Part shown: in pieces, positions 7,391-14,800 of the stretch
Numbering within the stretch: position 1 is the stretch's first letter
Layout: each line of letters starts with the position of its first letter
DNA from: an uncultured Collinsella sp.
GTDB taxonomy: Bacteria; Actinomycetota; Coriobacteriia; Coriobacteriales; Coriobacteriaceae
DNA: 16,767 bases
Reading direction: 5' to 3'
Assembly (NCBI GenBank): GCA_902494945.1
Contig: CABUVF010000029.1
Coordinates: 1-16,767 of the forward strand
Position numbers and translations under genes: made by a program
Notes under the pieces: model-generated
Told to the model about the DNA's origin: nothing
What the model saw: only the letters and a program-made list of their open reading frames with translations
Databases searched by the model: none

Positions 7391-7453
7391 TTCAAGGGCA
7401 ATATGGCCAGCGACCTCCATCGCCTACACGACACCCGCTATATTGCTCTTGAA
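7391..7453 (+). other. Long-arm hairpin of unknown function
   Basis: TTCAAGGGCAATATGGC (7391-7407) and GCTATATTGCTCTTGAA (7437-7453) are inverted with 15 of 17 bases complementary. The other two positions are G opposite T, so the plus-strand RNA can pair over all 17 positions, while the minus-strand RNA would have two A-C mismatches. The loop is 29 nt. No T-run follows. It lies between the PTS terminator and a small membrane-protein gene and could be a structured leader or small RNA. Confidence 0.65.
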
Positions 7454-7516
7454 AGATGACGTATTCGACAAACGATGCACTTGCGCATGATGCACACTTT
7501 GCACGAGGAGGACCAT

Positions 7517-7843
7517 ATGCACGAGAAACACGGACACGACCTTTCGCGCGACGACTTGATTCGCGAGGCAAAGATGCAGACCGATGCTATTCAGCGGCTC
7601 AATGTTTGGCTGCGCCTGGGCTATTCGCTCGTGGCGATTGGCTTTTTGATGGGGATGTGGGGTATGCAGGGCGGCCCCGGCTGGGGTGTCCCCGTGGGCA
7701 TCGTGTGCCTGGTGGTGGGCACTCCGCTTTCGATCGTGCTTAAGGTCGGCACGACCAACGCCAAAAAGAATGTCGAGCGCATGCTCGAGGCCGCTGGTGT
7801 CGACGTTGAGGAGCTTATGCGACGCAAGAAGGACGAGCAATAG
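7517..7843 (+). CDS. Small membrane protein with two predicted helices, unknown function
   Basis: A 108-residue protein I do not recognise. The N-terminus is short, polar and His-rich (MHEKHGHDLSRDDLIREA), followed by an amphipathic stretch and two hydrophobic segments, about residues 35-53 (LRLGYSLVAIGFLMGMWGM) and 58-77 (WGVPVGIVCLVVGTPLSIVL), joined by a Gly-rich turn. The C-terminus is charged and probably helical (NAKKNVERMLEAAGVDVEELM). The start at 7517 is chosen because GAGGAGG at 7505-7511 sits 5 bases upstream; an upstream ATG at 7475 would add 14 residues but has no such site. It precedes a MarR-family gene by 68 bases with no terminator between, so co-transcription is possible. 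Codon use looks native. Confidence 0.8.
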   Translation: MHEKHGHDLSRDDLIREAKMQTDAIQRLNVWLRLGYSLVAIGFLMGMWGMQGGPGWGVPVGIVCLVVGTPLSIVLKVGTTNAKKNVERMLEAAGVDVEELMRRKKDEQ

Positions 7844-7911
7844 ACTTCCGCGTTGGGGTATCATAAATAATTGTTGCGAATGTTAACTAATGTACGGCAA
7901 ATGACGGTTTT

Positions 7912-8388
7912 ATGGCCCTTCTAGAGTTGCAAAGGACAATATCCCCAGTGGATTACGATGACGTCGCTCGAAAACTGATTGTGTACTCACGTTCCCTTGC
8001 CAAGGGATCCTTGAGTGCTGCCGGCGGCGCCAGTGTGGGCGAGGCACCGGTTTTACAGTATCTATCGGGTATTGACGGTGATGTCATTCCCTCCGAGATT
8101 GCCAAGAAGCTGAAATTCTCCCGTGCGCGCATGTCGCATATCTTGGATTCACTCGAGAGCAAGGGTTACGTTCAGCGCAGGACCGATCCAAACGATCGTC
8201 GGCGTGTGCTGGTGAGCATTACCGAGGAAGGCCGTGATTTCGCGGCGAAAAAAAATGCCGAGAGTGTGGCATCGCTCTCGAAACAACTCTCAGCGCTCGG
8301 CGAGCACGATGCCCAGGAGCTCGTGCGCATCCTGAATAAAGCTTACAGCCTTACCTATGATGCCGACGACTACCTGGACAATCTATAA
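7912..8388 (+). CDS. MarR-family transcriptional regulator
   Basis: A 158-residue winged-helix DNA-binding protein. The core matches MarR: GDVIPSEIAKKLKFSRARMS (recognition helix region), HILDSLESKGYVQRRTDPND, then the wing RRRVLVSITEEGRDFAAK, with N- and C-terminal helices for dimerisation. The MarR signature D-x-R is present as DPNDRRR. The ATG at 7912 is the first possible start after an in-frame stop codon at 7888-7890, but it has no clear Shine-Dalgarno. A GTG at 7948, with AAGGA 11 bases upstream, is an alternative that would remove 12 residues. TATCAT at 7859-7864 could be a -10 box. Target genes and ligand are not evident; candidates are the preceding membrane protein, its own gene or the GH31 gene downstream. 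Confidence 0.92.
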   Translation: MALLELQRTISPVDYDDVARKLIVYSRSLAKGSLSAAGGASVGEAPVLQYLSGIDGDVIPSEIAKKLKFSRARMSHILDSLESKGYVQRRTDPNDRRRVLVSITEEGRDFAAKKNAESVASLSKQLSALGEHDAQELVRILNKAYSLTYDADDYLDNL

Positions 8389-8407
8389 GGATAAAGACAG
8401 ACATTTA

Positions 8408-8427
8408 GGTGCATCTTGAAATGCACC
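8408..8427 (+). other. Stem-loop downstream of the MarR gene
   Basis: GGTGCAT (8408-8414) pairs with ATGCACC (8421-8427) around a 6-nt loop, 19 bases past the MarR stop codon. No T-run follows (CGGGACAG), so it is at best a weak terminator or an mRNA 3'-end stabiliser. Confidence 0.45.
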
Positions 8428-8530
8428 CGGGACAGTTGTGCCCATCAGCCACCGTCAACATCTCATTCCAAACCAAATCAGCCAACGTACGTCATGGCAA
8501 TCCCCGGTAGGTTGCAGGATGGCGGCTGAG

Positions 8531-8576
8531 CCTTTCCCTCGGGAAACTTCGCGAAGCCCAGTTCCCGAGGGAAAGG
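8531..8576 (-). repeat. Palindromic intergenic repeat, copy 2
   Basis: A perfect 15-bp stem (8531-8545 with 8562-8576) encloses a 16-nt loop. Read on the minus strand the loop is CTGGGCTTCGCGAAGT, identical to the loop at 3299-3314. Over the aligned 14-bp stems the copies differ at two positions per arm, and each change is compensated in the other arm. No T-run follows. Confidence 0.85.
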
Positions 8577-8694
8577 TATGGTCTGTGTAATACCAGACAA
8601 ACAGTACATTTTTGCTAGATTGGTATTTGACTGAAGAACCAATTGGTATGGCTTATTAAGCCCACCTTGCCGTTGACGCTTATTTTGCTGCCGC

Positions 8695-8731
8695 TGGGAG
8701 AATTCCGAACTTGGGTGCGCAAGTGCTCCCA
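8695..8731 (+). other. Nested stem-loop in the GH31 upstream region
   Basis: Outer arms TGGGAG (8695-8700) and CTCCCA (8726-8731) enclose inner arms ACTTG (8709-8713) and CAAGT (8720-8724) with loop GGTGCG. The two stems are separated by an asymmetric internal loop. Role unknown; it could be an operator pair or a 5'-UTR fold. Confidence 0.4.
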
Positions 8732-8813
8732 TATGTTGATATGACCTAGTAGGTGGCTATCTGGTTACTACCAGTTGGCCCCTTGGTAACGGGTGGCCCC
8801 CATTGTGCGGAAT

Positions 8814-8824
8814 GTACCGAACAT
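8814..8824 (+). promoter_or_regulatory. Leader motif GTACCGAACAT, GH31 copy
   Basis: Identical to 4477-4487 in the PTS leader. It ends 75 bases before the GH31 start codon. With flanking bases it forms ATGT-ACCGA-ACAT, a small dyad. Confidence 0.4.
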
Positions 8825-8844
8825 CTCCGTTTGATACGTTTTCC

Positions 8845-8880
8845 CATGCTGCCGGGGGGCGTCCTCGGCACCTCAGCATG
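8845..8880 (+). other. Leader stem-loop before the GH31 ribosome-binding site
   Basis: CATGCTG (8845-8851) pairs perfectly with CAGCATG (8874-8880). Three more pairs, CCG (8852-8854) with CGG (8866-8868), extend it across a 5-base bulge. It ends 19 bases before the ATG and 7 bases before AAAGGAG at 8888-8894. It is a candidate translational control or mRNA-stability element. Confidence 0.5.
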
Positions 8881-8899
8881 TCGGAAGAAAGGAGACCAG

Positions 8900-11800
8900 A
8901 TGCGCAGGAATTCCATTTTTACGAAACGGTGGGTGAAGGGAAGCGCGGTCCTCGTTGCCACTGCAGCGACGCTCGTGTTTGCCAATCCCCAGCAGGCGAT
9001 TGCCACGCCACTCAAGGGCGTCGACTCGGCGACCGTGTCCCAGTCTGCCTCGAATGTCGTCGACATCGATTTCGCTGACGGCATCAAGGGCCGTATTACG
9101 TTCCTCGAGGACGGTATTTTCCGTTATAACGTCGACCCCAAGGGTGAGTTTTCCGAGTACGCCACGCCGCGTAGTAAGTCCCACACGGCTAAGATCCAGG
9201 CTCAGCCCGATACCTCGGACACCTACAGCAAGCCGAGTGCGACGGTTGCCGACAAGGGCGACACTATCGAGATCACCGGCGGAAAGGCGACCGTGATCCT
9301 GGACAAGGCGACTGGCAAGATGAGTATCAAGTCAGGCGACCGTGTCGTGGTTTCCGAGTCCGCGTCCCTCGACCTTGATAAGAAGGGTACCGTCCAGACG
9401 CTCGCCAAGGAGAAGTCCGAGAACTTCTTTGGCGGCGGCACCCAGAACGGACGCTTCCTGCACACCAACCAGACCATCGCCATCTCCAACACGAACAACT
9501 GGACCGATGGCGGCGTTGCCTCGCCCAACCCGTTTTATTGGACGAGTGACGGCTACGGCGTACTCCGAAACACGTTTGCAGAGGGTTCCTACGACTTCGG
9601 TTCCACGGACTCATCGACGGTCACGACTTTGCACAGCGAGAATGAGTTTGATGCCTACTACTTCGTGGCGACCAACGAGGGCGCTTCGAACGTGGCAACC
9701 GAGATGCTGCAGGACTACTACAAGGTGACCGGTAACCCGGTACTGCTGCCCGAGTACGGGTTCTACCTTGGTCATCTTAATGCCTATAACCGTGATGGCT
9801 GGTCAACGACCTCGGGTCAAAAGAAGTGGGAGACCAAGGGCAGCAAGTCCTCGAGCGAGAAGGGCGACGTTAAGTACGAGTCTGGCATGTCGACGGGCTA
9901 CAAGCTCGACGGCACACTTGCGGCCGAGACGCTCAACGGTGAGGGCCCTACGGTTGATACCGAGAACATGAAAGCGACCGATTTCGACCGCCAGTTCTCT
10001 GCTCGTCAGGTTATCGATGACTACGAGGACAACGACATGCCGCTCGGCTGGTTCCTGCCGAACGACGGTTACGGCGCCGGCTATGGCCAGAACGGTTACT
10101 ACAAGACCGGCGGCGTCAACTCCGACGGAGCGAGCTCGGCCGACCGTCTTAACGCTGTGCGTGCCAATGTCGACAACCTTAAGAAGTTCACCGAGTATGC
10201 CAACTCCAAGGGTGTGAGCACGGGCTTGTGGACCCAGTCCAACCTTGAGCCCGACAGCAACCCTGAGACCCCGTGGCATCTGCTTCGCGACTTCGACGCC
10301 GAGGTCAAGACGGGAGGCATCACTACCCTTAAGACCGACGTTGCCTGGGTTGGATCTGGCTACTCCTTTGGTCTTAATGGCATCAAGACAGCTTATGACA
10401 CGGTGACGACCGGCGCTAACAAGCGCCCCAACATCATCACGCTCGATGGTTGGGCCGGCACGCAGCGCTTTGGTGGCATTTGGACCGGCGACCAGTATGG
10501 CGGTAACTGGGAGTACATTCGCTTCCATATCCCCACGTATATCGGTCAGAGTCTTTCGGGCAACCCCAACATCGGCTCCGACATGGATGGCATCTTTGGC
10601 GGCGACCCCATCATCTCTGCGCGTGACTACCAGTGGAAGACGTTCACGCCCTCTATGCTTGACATGGACGGTTGGGGCACCTACCGTAAATCGCCCATGA
10701 CGCACGGCGATCCCTACACAGGCATCTCGCGCTTCTACCTCAAGCTCAAGGCGCAGCTCATGCCCTATATCTACACGAGCGCGGCCTCGGCGGCCAACAT
10801 CGACACGGGTAACGGCGATGCCGGCCTGCCCATGATCCGCGCCATGCTGCTTTCCGACAACTCCGAGTACGCCGCAAGCACTTCGACGCAGTACCAGTAT
10901 ATGTTCGGTGAGAACTTCCTAGTGGCACCGGTGTATCAGGATACCCAGGCAGACGAGAACGGCAACGACATTCGCAATGGGATTTACCTCCCCAACTACG
11001 GCACCGACGAGAATCCCACCATCTGGATCGATTACTTCTCGGGTAAGCAGTATCGCGGCGGCCAGGTTCTCAACAACTACGAGGCTCCGCTTTGGAAGCT
11101 GCCGCTGTTTGTGAAGGCCAACGCTATCGTGCCGATGTACGCCGAGAACAACAACCCCGAGGCCGTGAGCGACACCAACACCAAGGGTACCGACCGCAGC
11201 CAGCGTATCGTCGAGTTCTTCGCCACCGAGGGCGACGGCACCTTTACGCAGTACGAGGACGACGGCTCCTCCATCGAGAACAACACGACTGAGGACGATT
11301 CCTACGGCACGATCGACAATATCTCCTACGGTGAGCATGTGAGCACCGTCTACAGCTCCAAGGCCGCAGGCGGCACCGCGACCTTTACCGCCGAGGCCTC
11401 GCAGGGCGGCTACAACGGCTACGACTCCAACCGCACCACGACCTTCGTGGCCAATGTGTCCGCCAAGCCCACGAGCGTTGTCGCCAAGAACGGCGGATCC
11501 GCACTCAACGTGGTTGAGGTCGACTCGCAGGAGACCTTTGACGCCGCGACCCCCGAGGCCGGCCAGGCGGTCTACTTCTACAGCGAGACCCCCAACCTCA
11601 ACCACTACGGCAGCGATGCGGACGGCACCGAGGCCGAGCAGGGCGAGAGCTTCAACAACACCAAGATCACCACGAACCCCAAGGTCTACGTCAAGTTCGC
11701 GAAGACCGATGTTGCTGCAGCGGCGCAGACGCTTGAGCTGGGCGGTTTCGTGAACGCCGACGCCACGCTCACAGCCGATCGCCTCAACGAGAACCTCTCC

Positions 11801-14800
11801 GCACCCACGAACCTTGCTGCCCCCGAGGACGCCACGACCCCAACGAGCATCAAGCTCACCTGGGGAAAGGTCGATGGTGCTACCTCCTACGACCTTAAGG
11901 TCGACGGCACTGTGTTTGCCGTGGGTGATGCGGCCGAGTTCACGCACACCGACCTCGCCTACAATAGCAAGCACACCTACCAGATTCGTTCGCGCAACGC
12001 CGAAGGTTACTCCGCCTGGAGCGATGTGCTCGAGGCGAACTCCGCACTCGATCCGTGGCGGAACGTCCCCGACGCCGAGGAAATCACCTGGGAGGGCTCA
12101 CTTTACGGCAGCCATAAGGCCGAGCTCGCCTTCGACCATGAGTTCCAGTCGGGCGACGGCGGTTTCCACTCCGGTGGCAACGATCTGGGCAAGGCGCTTA
12201 CCGTTGACTATGGACGCGCTTACAAGCTCGATAAGCTCGAGTACTATCCGCGCGATGACGCCGGCAACGGCACCGTGACCAAGATGCGTGTTGAGACGAG
12301 TCTCGATGGCGTCCACTGGACGAGCCAGGAGGTCGATTGGGCACGTTCCGCTGATTGTAAGACGGTAGCGTTTGACGGCACCGTGGCCGCCCGTTACGTG
12401 CGCATGACACCGCTCGCCTCGGTCGGCAATTTCTTCTCCGCGTCCGAGATTGCCATCTACAAGACCGACGGCACGGATGGCTTCGCCGTGGGCTCCAACC
12501 TCAACAAGGCCACGATCTCCGACGGAGACTACTCCAACATGAAGAACTATCTGGGCCTCGAGAATCGCGAGCCCGATACCCCGACGTTCGGTTCGCAGAT
12601 CCGCGACCACTTCGCCGACCTCAACGATAACGGCGTTTACGACGTCTACGATTACTCGTTCACCATGGCGGGTCTTGACGGCGGCACTAAACAAAAGGGC
12701 AAGGTCGCAGGTTCGCTCGCGGTGATTCCGAGCAAGACCGAGGTCGAGGCCGGTGATGAGATCACCGTTGATGTCTATGCGGCCGACGCCAAGAACGTCA
12801 ACGCCCTGGGCGCCCTCGTCAACTTCAAGAGCGACCAGTTCGAGTTTGTGTCCGAGAGCATCGCGCAGGACGGCTCGACTGCCGGCATGGAGAACCTGTC
12901 TCGCGAGAAGGTCCAGTTCGTGGACGGAACGCAGACTATCAATCTCGCCTTTGCCAACCGCGGCGATGGCAAGCTCTACAACGGTACTGGCGCGGTGGCG
13001 AGTTTCAAGCTCAAGGCCAAGACCGCCGGAAAGGTCGAACTGCCCTCGACATCTTGGCTTATCGGCCCGGCATGCGACGCACTTGAGTTTGCGAGCGACG
13101 GCACGGTGACGATGCCGGACGTTCCTCAGCCAACGGTCGCCGAGTACGCCCAGGATGCCTTCAACATCACGATGACCAACGATGAGCTCACGACCGACGA
13201 CGGGACCAACGTCGAGAAACTTATCCAGCAGAAGAGCTATAACGCGCTGTTCGATAATAACGAGGGCGACAACGGCTTTGAGTTCCTGTGGAACTGGAGT
13301 GGCAACTGGGACAGCGAGGGTAAGCTACCGAGTTACGTGAAGCTTCCCACCACGATGACATTCGCATTTAAGACGCCGTCGAAACTCGATAGCGTCGAGG
13401 TCGTTAACCGCAACGGCGGCAACGGAACCGTACAGAAGATCAAGGCCGTCGTGACGTTCGAGGATGGCTCGATCCAAGAGTTCGCGGGCGGGGAGTACGA
13501 TTCCTTCCTGGCTCGCTACGCCTTTGACCTCTCTGCCGAGAACAAGGGCAAGAAGGCGACCAAGGTCGAGGTCACGCCGCTTGAGGCATCGGGTGACCAG
13601 ATGCTCACACTGCGTGAGGTCAACTTCAACTACACGCAGGGTGTCGAGGCCATCGAGGGTGTCGAGCTAGGCAAGAACCAGACCGAGTTCTTTGAAGGCG
13701 ACATTACGCCCGTCGACGCCAAGGCTACGCCTGAGAGCGCTGGCTACCCCTATGTGACGGTCGAGAGCTCCGACCCCTCTGTGGTAAGCGTCTCCGCTGT
13801 TCAGGCTGGCGATAGCGTGAGCTACTACCTGCGTGCCAACAAGGCCGGCAAGGCAAAGATCACGGTGGCGTCGGTACTCGACCCCTCCAAGACCGCATCC
13901 TATGAGGTCGAGGTCAAGGCTGGTGTCGATACCTCTGCGCTCGTAGCAGCGCTTTCCAAGGCCGCGGGCTACAGCGAGTCCGTCTACACCAAGGATTCCT
14001 ATGCAGCTCTCACCACTGCGGTCGAGGCGGCTCAGAAGCTCCTCGACAGCGGCCAGGGCAGCTATAGCAAGAAGGATGTCGCAGACGCCACAGCCAAGAT
14101 CGAGAAGGCAATCGACGGCCTCAAGATGCGCCCTGTTGATGAGAAGATTCTCATCAACACGCCCGAGAACCGCAAGAACGTCAAGGTGGCCGGCTTCTCG
14201 AGTGAGGCCGACTACGAGGGCAGCAACGCCGTCAACGCTCTCGACGGCGACGAGCGGACGCTTTGGCACAGCGACTGGGCCCATGGGACCGGTATGCCCC
14301 AGTATCTGAGTGTCGACCTGGGCCGCGACTACGATCTCACCGACGTTACATTCCTGCCGCGCCAGGACGGCGGCACTAACGGCGATATCTTCGAGGCCGA
14401 GATACTGGTCTCCGACACTGCCGACGGTTATGAGAAGGGCACCGCCGCGTCGATGGGTACGTTCGCCTTCGACAACGATGGCCGCGTGCTCACCGACCGT
14501 GGCGACTGGAAACAGATGAGCTTTGGCGCCGCGCGCGGTCGCTACGTGACCGTCAAGGTGATTCACGCCGGCGGGGGCGACGTTGATGCCTACTGCAGCA
14601 TGGCGGAGCTCAAGTTCTACGGTACGGCCGTCCCCGATCCGGTGGCGAAGGATGATCTCACTGCCGCGATCGAAAAGGTTGATGCCGAGCTTGCCGCCGG
14701 CGACCTCAAGGCCGGCGACTACACCGAGGCCTCCTGGACGGCGCTCGAGAACGCCCTGGCGAGCGCCCGCGCCATCTTGAGCGACGAGGATGCCACGCAG

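Larger units (their letters stand above)
8389..8899. promoter_or_regulatory. 511-bp non-coding region upstream of the GH31 gene
   Basis: No credible gene lies here. It holds a hairpin at 8408-8427 after the MarR gene, the second palindromic repeat at 8531-8576, the palindrome ACCAATTGGT at 8638-8647, the direct repeat ATTGGTAT at 8619-8626 and 8642-8649, an inverted TGGTCT/ATACCA pair at 8579-8595, a nested hairpin at 8695-8731, CTGGT-TACT-ACCAG at 8761-8774, the GTACCGAACAT motif at 8814-8824 and a hairpin just before the ribosome-binding site. TTGACT (8627) and TTGACG (8673) are possible -35 boxes without good -10 partners. The middle part is AT-richer than its surroundings. It reads as a complex control region for GH31. 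Confidence 0.6.

Noticed and set aside
7468..7507. Repeated TGCAC words before the small membrane-protein gene
   Set aside because: Three short copies with uneven spacing; no clear dyad or known motif.
7874..7900. Imperfect palindrome TTGC...GCAA before the MarR gene as an operator
   Set aside because: Only the outer 4 bp and scattered inner bases are symmetric, too weak to call.
8786..8805. T-box-like GGGTGG at 8791-8796
   Set aside because: The rest of the T-box sequence (ACCGCG) is missing, there is no convincing specifier stem, and the downstream gene is not an amino-acid or tRNA-synthetase gene.
8753..8899. Upstream extension of the GH31 frame by 49 residues
   Set aside because: The start at 8900 has a strong Shine-Dalgarno and directly begins a typical signal peptide. 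The extension would bury the signal peptide and overlaps the structured leader.
9803..11974. Other long minus-strand open frames (9803-10705 and 10919-11974) under the GH31 gene
   Set aside because: Same artefact; they oppose the catalytic domain and show no recognisable motifs.
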